Assembly (NCBI GenBank): GCA_004297555.1
Contig: SCSV01000081.1
Coordinates: 1-64,000 of the forward strand
Origin: Salinibacterium sp.
GTDB lineage: Bacteria > Actinomycetota > Actinomycetes > Actinomycetales > Microbacteriaceae
Length of the DNA stretch: 64,000 nucleotides
Direction of reading: 5' to 3'
The notes below the pieces were generated by a model. It was not told where the DNA came from, searched no databases, and was given only the letters and a program-made list of their open reading frames with translations. Made by a program: the position numbers and the translations under genes. The stretch's first letter is position 1. Every line of letters starts with the position of its first letter. This document shows, piece after piece, positions 15,983 to 23,784 of this stretch.

Positions 15983-16749
15983 CTCCACGTCAACACCACC
16001 TCCGTCGTCTTGTCGGGGTAGACGGCCACCTCGTCGGCAACGACACCGCCCTGAGTCTGCTTAATCGGTACACGCAACGCGTAGCCGATCGTCGCGCTCC
16101 ATGTCACCTCGGTCCGGACGTAGTACCGTCCTGGCGTGATTCGCTCGAACCTGAAGCGCCCGTCCGCGTCGGCGACTGTCGTGCGGCGCGCGGCCATGAA
16201 GGCGTCGGGCGCGGGCGCCGGATGGCAGTGGTAGTCGCGCGCGCAGGTGTCCCACCACGGTTTGGACAGCCGGGTCACAGGGTCGAGGGTCACCTCGCGA
16301 CCCGCCGCCGGCTTCACTGCGCCGGCGCGCGTGCGCAGGAAGGCCTGGCCTGTGAGCTCGCCGGTGGAGCCCATGGAGAAGGCCGCAGATGGAGGCAGGA
16401 TGTCATGGGCGGGCACAGCAGGCCAGGCCCAGGGAGACCTCGAGGAGGAGCAGGCCGTGGCCAGAAGCAGAACAGGGAGCAGCGCCATCACCAGAGATTT
16501 TCGTCCATAGGCCTTGAGCGCTTCCAGGAAAAGCGTCGGATCAACCAATTGGGCCTCTCGCCATCCCAGTGTTCCCCGTTGCTCGATTTTGAGTCCCTCT
16601 TTCGCGAACGGCTTGAGCGCACGACGTAGCCTGGCCACGCGCGCCTTTTGGCGCCGAAGGTCGCTGTCGCACATCAGTGTGTGGGTCTCGAGCTTCCTGA
16701 TCTTCCTGGCGGCCCTGGCCGCCTCACCGTGACGATCGGTCGCGCTCAT
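15979..16749 (-). CDS. Lipoprotein with carboxypeptidase-regulatory-like domain behind a coiled N-terminus
   Basis: 256 residues in one frame but two distinct parts. Residues 1-87 are basic helix (ARKIRKLETHTLMCDSD, VARLRRALKPFAKEG). At residue 88 there is a complete lipoprotein signal (MALLPVLLLATAC, lipobox LATAC). It leads into a beta-sandwich with GELTGQAFLRTRAGAVKP and DADGRFRFERITPGRYYVRT. This matches bacterial 'carboxypeptidase regulatory-like' lipoproteins. The ATG at 16,488 lacks a strong ribosome site but would give a normal lipoprotein; the long form hides the signal internally. Possibly an in-frame fusion or a gene with two starts. Likely a host-derived cell-surface protein. Confidence 0.7.
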   Translation of the reverse strand: MSATDRHGEAARAARKIRKLETHTLMCDSDLRRQKARVARLRRALKPFAKEGLKIEQRGTLGWREAQLVDPTLFLEALKAYGRKSLVMALLPVLLLATACSSSRSPWAWPAVPAHDILPPSAAFSMGSTGELTGQAFLRTRAGAVKPAAGREVTLDPVTRLSKPWWDTCARDYHCHPAPAPDAFMAARRTTVADADGRFRFERITPGRYYVRTEVTWSATIGYALRVPIKQTQGGVVADEVAVYPDKTTEVVLTWR

Positions 16750-17063
16750 GTCCCCGCCCCCAGGTAGCTGGCGTTGAACTCGTCGGGAGTCGCCTTCGTG
16801 AAGGTCCCGTCGGAGCGTTTGATCAGAAACTCGCCGTGCTGGATGACAAGCGAGACGCACCTCGGATTGAACGTCCCGGAGTTCTCGATGACACCGCCGC
16901 GGAGGGCGAGACGCAGGAAATACGGCCCCTCTCCGCAGTCGTCGGTGCGGACCGAGACGCTCTCTGTTTGGAACTCGGGCTGCCGGTCGCCCATGAGCTC
17001 CTCGAGCGCACCCCAGTTGCGCCAGTTGACTTGAACGGCGTCGACCCTCTCGTAATACCTCAT
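16746..17063 (-). CDS. Unknown protein (105 aa)
   Basis: Start at MRYYERVDAVQVNW, preceded by AAGGAGG. Beta-rich sequence (ESVSVRTDDCGEGPYFLRL, VSLVIQHGEFLIKR) that resembles the small 'W.g...w..... fl.....G.v' proteins common in phage accessory regions, often about 100 residues and of unknown role. Overlaps the lipoprotein gene by four bases. Confidence 0.7.
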   Translation of the reverse strand: MRYYERVDAVQVNWRNWGALEELMGDRQPEFQTESVSVRTDDCGEGPYFLRLALRGGVIENSGTFNPRCVSLVIQHGEFLIKRSDGTFTKATPDEFNASYLGAGT

Positions 17064-17068
17064 GAAAA

Positions 17069-17476
17069 CTAAGCCTCCTTTTTTACTGTCAAGCAGCGCG
17101 CACAGGTCACGCCGCGGTAGTCGATGGTGAAGTTGGTGTACGGTGCCGGGAGGCGGATGCCGCAGCCGGTGTAGGGCGAGGACGTCGGGGTAGTCGGCCC
17201 CACCCAGAGGTGCAGGATCCGAAGCTGGCCGCTGTCGACGCGCTGGCGGTCGCGGCCATCGGCGAGGATCGACGCGTCGGGGAGGGCCTTTCCGATGGCC
17301 TCGGTCAATAGGGAGAGGTCGGTCGGGCACGTGGACTGAGTGGGCCGTATCAGCACCTGACCGGCGCGACGCGCCGTCTCGAACGAGGAGGACGGTACCC
17401 TGAGGAAACGGGCGATCATTGACCGGTCCTCGCTGGCGTGCGGTGAAGTCTCGCCGAAGTTGTAGTCTTTATTCAT
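17069..17476 (-). CDS. Unknown protein with C-terminal Cys motif (135 aa)
   Basis: Start at MNKDYNFGETSPHASEDR (ATG overlapping the upstream stop). Ends in TGCGIRLPAPYTNFTIDYRG, then VTCARCLTVKKEA. The Cys and CxxC near the C-terminus may bind zinc. The central RVDSGQLRILHLWVGP is beta-like. No family recognised. Confidence 0.65.
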   Translation of the reverse strand: MNKDYNFGETSPHASEDRSMIARFLRVPSSSFETARRAGQVLIRPTQSTCPTDLSLLTEAIGKALPDASILADGRDRQRVDSGQLRILHLWVGPTTPTSSPYTGCGIRLPAPYTNFTIDYRGVTCARCLTVKKEA

Positions 17477-17769
17477 GGAAGTTTGACGCCCTTCAGTCTC
17501 TGGACAAAAAACAATGAATTGACGTCGCCACGGATGGCCGAGCAAAGCCTGGCCGTCGTGACGCCGAGAATACGAGCGGCTCGTCCATGCCAGCCACCGG
17601 GCACGCGATTATCGACAGCACTAACGAGCAGCTCAAGCCTTATGCCGGCTGTGATGCGTTCGGCCATGAGTTTAGTCACGTAACCCCCGAATCGACAGTA
17701 TTCGCAATACTTGACTACCGGGGGACACGCGTAACAACGCGGGCACTGGACCTTAGCCGGCATTTTCAT
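17473..17769 (-). CDS. Zinc-ribbon plus helix-turn-helix protein (98 aa)
   Basis: N-terminal CPRCYACPPVVKYCEYC (two CxxC-type knuckles), then a helical region. It ends with WHGRAARILGVTTARLCSAI, a helix-turn-helix in which RAARILGV is the first helix. A DNA-binding regulator of the accessory operon is plausible. Start ATG 17,769 overlaps the upstream gene end. Confidence 0.65.
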   Translation of the reverse strand: MKMPAKVQCPRCYACPPVVKYCEYCRFGGYVTKLMAERITAGIRLELLVSAVDNRVPGGWHGRAARILGVTTARLCSAIRGDVNSLFFVQRLKGVKLP

Positions 17770-18103
17770 GTGCCTTCTTTCTTGCCATCGCGAGCTCGCC
17801 CTCGCGGGCCACCTCGGCCCAGTCCTGCGCTGCGCTTCGCATCGCAATGGCCAGCTTGAGCGTGATTACATCAGCCGCATCATGGATACAGGCGGTGGTC
17901 TCGAGGCCCTTGGCGCGGGCACGTTTGGCATATAGACGTTCGTTACGAGCCTTCGCCATGAGCTCCTCGGCTGCCGAGCCACAGGCGACTGCCGATTCGC
18001 GTGCTTCACGGTAATGCGCCTGGGCGTCCGCCGAGGTTCGGCCGCCGTCGATGGGTTTGGGTTTAGCTTTCACTTTCACTTTCACTTTCACTTTCACTTG
18101 CAC
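17753..18103 (-). CDS. Helical protein starting in a hexanucleotide repeat (116 aa)
   Basis: The frame opens at GTG 18,103 and reads the TTTCAC repeat (minus strand GTGAAA) as an alternating Val-Lys run. It then becomes a helical, Ala/Arg-rich protein (YREARESAVACGSAAEEL, KLAIAMRSAAQDWAEVA). Any of several in-frame GTG codons in the repeat could be the real start. It overlaps the preceding gene by 41 bases. Confidence 0.6.
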   Translation of the reverse strand: MQVKVKVKVKVKAKPKPIDGGRTSADAQAHYREARESAVACGSAAEELMAKARNERLYAKRARAKGLETTACIHDAADVITLKLAIAMRSAAQDWAEVAREGELAMARKKAHENAG

Positions 18104-19409
18104 CCCCGACGGTACGGTAGTCGCCGGCGCCTGGATCGATACCGATCAGCGGAGAGACGAACGCGTTGCAGACACATCCGCTGAGGCAGCCCAAGCTGTG
18201 GTGCAGCTCCTTGCCGTGGCCGCAGCCAACACGTGCGCAGCGCTCGTCGTGCGGCTTGGTCTCCAAATCTGCAATGATGTGGCTCAGCACATCGAAATCC
18301 TCGAAATGGCACCTAGCACGGACGGGCCTCAGGCGTTTCGCTATGGCCTTGCGCTGCGCGAGGAGGATATCGTGATCGCTTTTTCTGACGTATTCTCGCC
18401 GGAAATCCTCGTACCGTTCGTGCTCTTCGCGCAGCTCTCCGAGTAGTTGCTGTATTCTTTTATCGCTGCCACGTAGTTGGGCCTTCATGTCCTCCAGCGC
18501 ACGCTGCGAGGAGTTGACGTAGCGCTCACGCGATGCCACTGCCTCCTGCAAATCCTTCAGTTTTTTAACGATGAGACATGAGGGGCACGTGTTGACTGCT
18601 GGATAGCCAGGGGTAATGTCCACACAGGGAAGGCCGTCGGGGTTGCGGTCTTCGGCAGAGCAGGTGGTCGGCTGTCTTTGCCAGCACGCGAGCGCCTGTT
18701 CGGCGACCATGGCGCGGTCGCGCCAGGTTTCTATGTCGGCACTGGCCTTCTCGGACATGTTGCCCTTGGCCATCGCCAGCTCGGCCTCGACGCGCTCTTG
18801 GCGCGCCTCGAGGCGTTTGCATCCCTCGCGCTCTGCGTCGAGTTCGGCGGTGAGGCCTTTGATCTCGGCGTCGCGCATGTCCACGTTTTTCTTGGCCCAG
18901 GCCTGTGTACGCCGTAGACCAGCCTGGAGGACCTCGACCAAGAGTTCGTACTCGCCAATGGTCTTGGGTTTGTCAACCATGGCTGGACCCGCAGTGGTCG
19001 CAGGGGGCGTCGGTTCTTGAGGCGCCACAGTTACGGCAGGCGTGGGAGTCGCCTGTGGGGGCTGATGGAGGAGGGGCCGGAGGAGGGACGTATCCGTCGA
19101 GTTGCATGTATCTCCTTTCGCCTTGGCGACGAGCTTGATCCATCGGTCGTATAGGTCACGCGTAGCATATACACGCCAGTTACCACCAATAAAGGATCGA
19201 TGATGCTGGACGATCTTCTCGAGCGCATCGAGGAGATCCGGCGCGGCGGACACGAGTGCCGCGTTGGAGTTTGACTCACGAAGACCTTGCCAAACGAAGC
19301 CAACGCAGACCCCGTTAGGCGCAAGGATGGCGGCATCACCTGCCTCTGGGGCGCGAAACTGGTCTCCGTGGTCGATTACGTGGCTGTACCACGGTCCGGA
19401 GGTACTCAT
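18063..19409 (-). CDS. Ea22-like coiled-coil protein (448 aa)
   Basis: Start at MSTSGPWYSHV (ATG overlapping the upstream stop). The N-terminal 80 residues include ESNSNAALVSAAPDLLDALE, a motif common to phage ead/Ea22-like proteins. The middle is a long coiled coil (ELDAEREGCKRLEARQERVE, REEHERYEDFRREYVRKS). The C-terminus carries a Cys/His cluster (CARVGCGHGKELHHSLGC). It finishes in an SE dipeptide run encoded by the hexanucleotide repeat. Function unknown; Ea22-like genes lie in early accessory regions. Confidence 0.7.
   Translation of the reverse strand: MSTSGPWYSHVIDHGDQFRAPEAGDAAILAPNGVCVGFVWQGLRESNSNAALVSAAPDLLDALEKIVQHHRSFIGGNWRVYATRDLYDRWIKLVAKAKGDTCNSTDTSLLRPLLHQPPQATPTPAVTVAPQEPTPPATTAGPAMVDKPKTIGEYELLVEVLQAGLRRTQAWAKKNVDMRDAEIKGLTAELDAEREGCKRLEARQERVEAELAMAKGNMSEKASADIETWRDRAMVAEQALACWQRQPTTCSAEDRNPDGLPCVDITPGYPAVNTCPSCLIVKKLKDLQEAVASRERYVNSSQRALEDMKAQLRGSDKRIQQLLGELREEHERYEDFRREYVRKSDHDILLAQRKAIAKRLRPVRARCHFEDFDVLSHIIADLETKPHDERCARVGCGHGKELHHSLGCLSGCVCNAFVSPLIGIDPGAGDYRTVGGASESESESESES
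18068..18103. repeat. Hexanucleotide repeat TTTCAC x5 plus one degenerate copy
   Basis: Five perfect TTTCAC units (18,068-18,097) and TTGCAC (18,098-18,103). On the minus strand the repeat ends one gene as Ser-Glu repeats and opens the next as Val-Lys repeats in another frame. Because the unit is six bases, copy-number changes keep both frames. Confidence 0.9.
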
Positions 19410-19648
19410 ACCGACCACTCGTCGATCAGCTTCTGTAGCCGATCGCGCTCTTGTACATTGTGAATGAAGTCGGCGATCTCTAGGATTGCATCTGCCGGCA
19501 GGTACATTTGAGACATGATCGCGACGCCAGAGGCCTTAGTTTTAGTCAGCACAACCTGGTCATCTTTGTGTAAGAGCGACGCCACAACCGACCAGTCGTC
19601 GTGCAGCGCGAATCGACCGCGAACGTAATACTGGAGATCACCCTTCAT
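19406..19648 (-). CDS. Unknown protein (80 aa)
   Basis: MKGDLQYYVRGRFALHDDW then beta-rich VVLTKTKASGVAIM and a C-terminal helix (EIADFIHNVQERDRLQKL). No family. Starts within the end of the upstream gene (11-base overlap) and is coupled to the Ea22-like gene by ATGA. Confidence 0.7.
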   Translation of the reverse strand: MKGDLQYYVRGRFALHDDWSVVASLLHKDDQVVLTKTKASGVAIMSQMYLPADAILEIADFIHNVQERDRLQKLIDEWSV

Positions 19649-19859
19649 TTGTGCTCTCCAGGTACTCGATCACTCGGAGATCGTCAGCAAATCGCATCAA
19701 CGTGCTGAGAGGCATCGGCACGGAGTTAATGAGGTCTGGGAACACGGCGGGGCTCGCGGAGGCACGGTAACGCGTGAGAGTGACGTCGTCGCCGAGACCC
19801 TCCTGTGTCATCGAGATGGCCGTACCATCCTCGAGGGTAGTCTTGCGGTGAACTCTCAC
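19638..19859 (-). CDS. Unknown protein (73 aa)
   Basis: Start GTG 19,859 overlaps the upstream TGA (GTGA), in preference to a longer frame running inside the previous gene. Its layout, beta strands (VRVHRKTTLEDGTAISM) followed by SVPMPLSTLMRFADDLRVIE, parallels the following 80-residue protein. The two may be paralogues. Confidence 0.65.
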   Translation of the reverse strand: MRVHRKTTLEDGTAISMTQEGLGDDVTLTRYRASASPAVFPDLINSVPMPLSTLMRFADDLRVIEYLESTNEG

Positions 19860-20278
19860 TGACGCTCCGCCCTGTACTCGTAACCGTGCAAATCGAAGGC
19901 GGTAGTTGTAGTCCCGGCGGAGCTGAGCATGGCGTGCCCCTTGAGTCTGACGTAATCGGTCGGATGAAGATTGCGATGAACGAATGCTTGCTCGCATTTC
20001 ATCCAGATCCAGTCGCCCCTCCAGCGGTACCACCAAGAGATGGAAGGAATGCTCGCGATGGCTGGTGGGGTGGGTGCTGGGGTGGGAGTGTTGGTGGGGA
20101 TTGAGGAGTCTTGACTCTCAGGACAGCCATCGCGAGCTGAGAAGTAGTTGGCGAAGTAGATCAGGTCTGGCACGGTGATCAAGATGATGGAGGCGCCCTG
20201 CGTGAAGACGATACGACGATCGGAGACGGAAGCGCGAACGGTGTCTACACCGGCGCCACGTTGTATCCACGCCGTCAC
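19856..20278 (-). CDS. Unknown beta-rich protein with Pro/Thr linker (140 aa)
   Basis: GTG start overlapping the upstream stop (GTGA). N-terminal domain beta-rich (RIVFTQGASIILITVPDLIY); a Pro/Thr linker (TNTPTPAPTPPA); then a Trp-rich segment (ISWWYRWRGDWIWMKCEQ). The linker suggests two small domains. No family recognised. Confidence 0.65.
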   Translation of the reverse strand: MTAWIQRGAGVDTVRASVSDRRIVFTQGASIILITVPDLIYFANYFSARDGCPESQDSSIPTNTPTPAPTPPAIASIPSISWWYRWRGDWIWMKCEQAFVHRNLHPTDYVRLKGHAMLSSAGTTTTAFDLHGYEYRAERQ

Positions 20279-20709
20279 GATCGCTCCTTCTTCGGCCTAG
20301 CCCGCTCGAGCTTCGCAAGACGCTTGATGTCGGCCATGGCGTCGTGGGTAGAGGAGAAAAAGTCCGGGACCTTACCTCTGAGCTCCGGGCACGAGGCAAC
20401 CGTGATCAGCGCCCCGGCAAGCTCTGGGCCGAGATTGCCCTCGAGGGCGATGCCCGGCTCGCCAGCGAGAGCCACCGCCCAGCCGGCGCGACAGTGCGTC
20501 GAGCCGCACGAATACTTGTCGGATCCCCAACTGTCGTGCCATGAGCCCATGTCGAACCCGGCGCCACGCTTGAGCGCCGCGAGAATCTTGACGTTCAACT
20601 TGGGCACGACAGGGACCGTAGAAGCCAGGGCCTTGGTCAGCCGATCGGGATGCCAGTCAATGCCTCTGGGAACTTGCTTCACCACCGAAGCGATCTGCCT
20701 CTTGTTCAT
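20275..20709 (-). CDS. Unknown protein with CGSTHCRAGW motif (144 aa)
   Basis: Start MNKRQIASVVKQVPRG. The core SCGSTHCRAGWAVALAGEPG matches a motif (CGttHCrAGW) seen in a widespread but uncharacterised family of phage and plasmid proteins. Cys/His could bind metal. The C-terminus is helical and basic. Overlaps both neighbours by four bases. Confidence 0.7.
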   Translation of the reverse strand: MNKRQIASVVKQVPRGIDWHPDRLTKALASTVPVVPKLNVKILAALKRGAGFDMGSWHDSWGSDKYSCGSTHCRAGWAVALAGEPGIALEGNLGPELAGALITVASCPELRGKVPDFFSSTHDAMADIKRLAKLERARPKKERS

Positions 20710-21077
20710 GTCGTTTTGTCCTCCTGTGGTAAGAAGCACTGAGCGGCCGTAAAGGCGAGCGTCTCAGCGTAAAGGTTAGCATTGTAGCCAGCCAGCCGGG
20801 CCTCGGCCATCAGGGCGGTTGCCTTGGCCTGGAGGGCGTTGTCGACGTTGCTCATGAGTCGCGCAGCCCACGACATGTCTTTGGTATGTTCGCGGGCGTA
20901 GTCGGCAAGGTCGTCAGAGAACTTGCCGATCGGAAGACCGGAGAGACGCTTGAGCTCCCAATAGACGCGGATCATCTCGGCGGTCCCGGGGACGGACTGG
21001 AAGGACAGGGGGATTGGGTTAGCGTTGATCTGCTCGACCAGAGCGGCGGCGCGTACCACGAAGACGGAGCGTATCAA
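20706..21077 (-). CDS. Unknown helical protein (123 aa)
   Basis: Reads from TTG 21,077 (MIRSVFVVRAAALVEQIN), which overlaps the stop of a 25-codon ORF (TTGA). Helical throughout: YWELKRLSGLPIGKFSDDL and ARLMSNVDNALQAKATAL. No known domain. Confidence 0.65.
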   Translation of the reverse strand: MIRSVFVVRAAALVEQINANPIPLSFQSVPGTAEMIRVYWELKRLSGLPIGKFSDDLADYAREHTKDMSWAARLMSNVDNALQAKATALMAEARLAGYNANLYAETLAFTAAQCFLPQEDKTT

Positions 21078-21151
21078 GTGCCGGTCCTCGGTGTCCTGGC
21101 CTCAGCGATCAGGTCTGGCCAGGAGGGGGCGGGGGTGCGGAAGAAGCTCAT
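21074..21151 (-). CDS. 25-residue coupled mini-ORF
   Basis: MSFFRTPAPSWPDLIAEART plus five residues. Its ATG overlaps the upstream stop (ATGA) and its TGA overlaps the next start (TTGA). It therefore bridges two genes with no untranslated base. It may be a real micropeptide or only a coupling relay. Confidence 0.45.
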   Translation of the reverse strand: MSFFRTPAPSWPDLIAEARTPRTGT

Positions 21152-21435
21152 CGGAAGAGCACTCCAGACGCTATGGCAGCTATGGCGCCCAACAGAAGCG
21201 TTGCGACGACGATATAGGCAATCATCAAGGAAGTGGGGATTTCCGCCGGCGGAGGCGGGGGCGGCGGAGACAGTTGGCGCTTGATCTCATCGATACTCTC
21301 GGCCTCGATGAGCGTCGCATGGTCGTGGTGGTATACGACGAACTTCGTCGGACCATCGCCCTGCCTGATGAAATGAATTGTCGTAGGGTCGACCAAGAGG
21401 TTCGAGCCGAGGCGAACGAGGGTACGGCCGCTCAC
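21148..21435 (-). CDS. Single-pass membrane protein (95 aa)
   Basis: GTG start at the lipoprotein stop (GTGA). The N-terminal beta domain (TLVRLGSNLLVDPTTIHF) is followed by a Pro run and a C-terminal membrane helix (LMIAYIVVATLLLGAIAAIA). Tail-anchored layout; partner of the adjacent lipoprotein is plausible. Confidence 0.7.
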   Translation of the reverse strand: MSGRTLVRLGSNLLVDPTTIHFIRQGDGPTKFVVYHHDHATLIEAESIDEIKRQLSPPPPPPPAEIPTSLMIAYIVVATLLLGAIAAIASGVLFR

Positions 21436-21764
21436 GGCGTCACCTTGTGGTTCCACGCGGCCGCGCCGCCGTGTAGGATCGCTGCGGCCCAGTAGAGGGC
21501 TCTGGCCGTCTTCGGGGAGCTGGGGTTGATGAGCTCGGCCAGGAGGACCAAGCCCAGGGAGGCCCCGAGCTGGTAGGCCACCGGAGAGGACGTCGAGGCG
21601 GCTACGGGGTTTCCCTCCTTGAGTCCTGCAGAGAGGCCTCGAGAGGTCGTCAGGGTGTCGGCGGCCACGGAGAGGACGAAGGCGACGCGTGGGGCCGCCG
21701 AAGAGGAGCAGGCAGCGGACGAGAGAAGGGAGATGGAAAGGAGGAGGGGGAGGGCGCGTCTCAT
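21432..21764 (-). CDS. Lipoprotein with internal hydrophobic segments (110 aa)
   Basis: Signal MRRALPLLLSISLLSSAAC with lipobox SSAAC. The mature part has hydrophobic stretches (YQLGASLGLVLLAELI, ALYWAAAILHGGAAAW) that could be membrane-embedded. Coupled to a tail-anchored membrane protein. A cell-envelope modifier (exclusion or lysis control) is possible; not known. Confidence 0.72.
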   Translation of the reverse strand: MRRALPLLLSISLLSSAACSSSAAPRVAFVLSVAADTLTTSRGLSAGLKEGNPVAASTSSPVAYQLGASLGLVLLAELINPSSPKTARALYWAAAILHGGAAAWNHKVTP

Positions 21765-22420
21765 GCGATGTAGCCGGCGCAGTTACAGTCAGGTTGGGAG
21801 CACCGCGGAGCGCGCGGGTCGGGGTCGAACGTCACGCGGTGGGCGAATCGAGAATGCTCGCAAGAACGGCAGGCGGTCGAGGCGGAGGGCGTGAAATAGA
21901 AACCCCGGCAATCGCAGCCGAAATAGGTGCATAATTCGGGCGTCTCATCCTTGGGGTCGCCCTGTGTCTTAGCAACCTTAGCAACCTCCAGACTGTCCTC
22001 CAGGCTATCGATGCGACTCTCGAGGTCCTCGATCTCGTCCAGCAGGGCGCAGACGGAGGCGCGCCGATCGCTAGAATGTGGCTGGAAGTGGGTGTTGAGC
22101 TGGTGCGTGGCGCTATCGCGGGCGATACGGAGAAAGCCGAGTACCTTGTCGACGTTGAGCTGTATGGGTGGGTCGGGGGCCGGTGCCGGGTCGGGGGCCG
22201 TGGTAGATACCGAGGCGGTGGCCTCGCGCAGGGCGTCGGCCGCGGCGAGGAAGGACTCGCGAGGGACGCTCATCGCCACGATCACGTCGCGGTGAGGGTG
22301 CTCCTGGCCGTGCGTCACGATGGCGCAGGTCACGAGGGAGACGGGGTATGGCTGGACCACCTCGAAGAAGCGATCTGGGCCAGGGCCTGGGGCGTAGAAG
22401 CGGAAGGGGTGGGTGCTCAT
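21761..22420 (-). CDS. Unknown protein with C-terminal Cys cluster (219 aa)
   Basis: Start MSTHPFRFYAPGPGPD. A beta-rich N-terminal domain is followed by helix and coiled coil (LLDEIEDLESRIDSLEDSLE), then CTYFGCDCRGFYF, CRSCEHSRF and CSQPDCNCAGY. The repeated C.....C.C spacing suggests two small zinc knuckles, as in the Ea22-like protein's tail. Confidence 0.7.
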   Translation of the reverse strand: MSTHPFRFYAPGPGPDRFFEVVQPYPVSLVTCAIVTHGQEHPHRDVIVAMSVPRESFLAAADALREATASVSTTAPDPAPAPDPPIQLNVDKVLGFLRIARDSATHQLNTHFQPHSSDRRASVCALLDEIEDLESRIDSLEDSLEVAKVAKTQGDPKDETPELCTYFGCDCRGFYFTPSASTACRSCEHSRFAHRVTFDPDPRAPRCSQPDCNCAGYIA

Positions 22421-22728
22421 CGCTGGTGCCTCGGGTTGACGCAGGCGCCACCCGGGCCGCTGTAGTCGCACGGGTCAGCCACGTTTGGGAGCTGGACGCT
22501 AACCAGGAGACGAAGATGGCGGGTCTCTTGGTTGAGGGGGGAAGGAGCAACCAGCATGATCGTACCGTCGTCCGGAGTTGGGTTCCTGGCTACGAAGTCA
22601 ATCTCGGTCCCCGGAACACGAATCCACAGCGGAGCATCAGCGGACACCTTCAGGCCGCGACGCAGTAGGTCGATCTCTCCCCGGCTGGCTCGCGGATCTA
22701 GGGAGACGGGTGGAATGGCGGCAATCAT
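22417..22728 (-). CDS. Unknown protein (103 aa)
   Basis: Start MIAAIPPVSLDPRASRGE. Beta-rich (APLWIRVPGTEIDFVAR, RHLRLLVSVQLPNV) ending in DPCDYSGPGGACVNPRHQR, a two-Cys tail. No family. Four-base overlaps on both sides. Confidence 0.65.
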   Translation of the reverse strand: MIAAIPPVSLDPRASRGEIDLLRRGLKVSADAPLWIRVPGTEIDFVARNPTPDDGTIMLVAPSPLNQETRHLRLLVSVQLPNVADPCDYSGPGGACVNPRHQR

Positions 22729-22985
22729 CGGTGACTGGCTCTCCTTTCGCGGCAGATGTAGCAAAGGTCAATGTCGGTCGTGTCGCGGGTGAGTGGTGAC
22801 GGGTGGGCGATAATGTGCGCGTAGTGATTGGCGACGCGGAGCTCGTGAAGGATCAGCTCGAGGTTGGAGTGGACGGGGGCCGAGGCCTCGTCGCGCGCGA
22901 TGCGGTGGGCGGGGTCGTTGCTAACCTGAGCCTGCCACGCATCGAGCGCTTTCCACGCTTCCTCGTCGGGGTCGGGGCGGCTCAC
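22725..22985 (-). CDS. Unknown protein with CxxC end (86 aa)
   Basis: Helical N-terminus (DEEAWKALDAWQAQVSN), centre HSNLELILHELRVANHYAH, and a terminal CYICRERR that could bind metal. The first helix resembles the 'AW...V.Al' segment of the 24,484 gene. Function unknown. Confidence 0.65.
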   Translation of the reverse strand: MSRPDPDEEAWKALDAWQAQVSNDPAHRIARDEASAPVHSNLELILHELRVANHYAHIIAHPSPLTRDTTDIDLCYICRERRASHR

Positions 22986-23452
22986 CCTGACACCTCGGGG
23001 TAATCGGACAACTTGTAAGCTGGGTCGTTGTACCAGAACACCTGGTAGGTCACCTCATCGTCAAGGATTGCCTGCTCGAGAGTCTTGTACGGACCGTCGG
23101 CGGTAGAGTTGAACCTCTCGGCGACAGGATCGGTCGTCAGCAGCTTGGACAGCGGAAGACGCAGCGAGAAGCGTGTGTCCTTGCGGTTCGCGGTCGAGAC
23201 GCGAAAGACGACCATGGTGTCGCGTAGGAGAGGGAAGTTCGGATTGTTGTCCAGGAAGGCCTTCTCGCGGTCGTGGAGGTCGGCCAGCTCGTCCGTGAGG
23301 CGCATGAGATGCTCGCGCTCCATCTGATACATCGGACGCCCCTGTGATCTAAACTTGTCCATGGCGTCTATGATCCCCTGGCTCACCGTCTGCATGCAGA
23401 AGCGAATGGCGGCGAGAGCCGGGGGGTCGCTGGTGGGGTCGTCAATGGTCAT
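22982..23452 (-). CDS. Unknown protein (156 aa)
   Basis: Start at MTIDDPTSDPPALAAIRF, where ATG overlaps the upstream stop. A helical region (MEREHLMRLTDELADLHDRE) is followed by beta strands (DTMVVFRVSTANRKDTRFSL) and an acidic/aromatic end. No family recognised. Confidence 0.65.
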   Translation of the reverse strand: MTIDDPTSDPPALAAIRFCMQTVSQGIIDAMDKFRSQGRPMYQMEREHLMRLTDELADLHDREKAFLDNNPNFPLLRDTMVVFRVSTANRKDTRFSLRLPLSKLLTTDPVAERFNSTADGPYKTLEQAILDDEVTYQVFWYNDPAYKLSDYPEVSG

Positions 23453-23784
23453 CGTGCGCACCTCGGAAGAAAGTTGTTGAGTAGGGCGTTGGTCGTGCGG
23501 TCGAAGTGAATCTTGATGCCGAACACGTCGTGCGTGAAGTCAAAGTCGTCGGCGCGCAAGAGGCGCTCCAGGTTGAGCTGGGGACAATTGGGGCTCGTGT
23601 GGTAGCTCGTTAGGATGTAGGTCAGGGCCACCGAGTCGTACTGAGGGATGTTGTCGGTGGGCGGAACGACCGCCTCGGCCATGGCCTTTGCGCGCAGAAC
23701 GATCTTGGCGATGAGGCGCGCGTCCTCGGCCGGGACGTAGGCTGGGCGGGGACGAGGGGAGCGTGGATGAGGAGGTGTTGTCAT
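23449..23784 (-). CDS. Unknown protein (111 aa)
   Basis: Pro/Arg-rich start (TTPPHPRSPRPRPAYVPAED), then helix (ARLIAKIVLRAKAMAEAV) and a beta-rich end (FDFTHDVFGIKIHFDRTTN). No family recognised. Coupled on both sides. Confidence 0.65.
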   Translation of the reverse strand: MTTPPHPRSPRPRPAYVPAEDARLIAKIVLRAKAMAEAVVPPTDNIPQYDSVALTYILTSYHTSPNCPQLNLERLLRADDFDFTHDVFGIKIHFDRTTNALLNNFLPRCAR

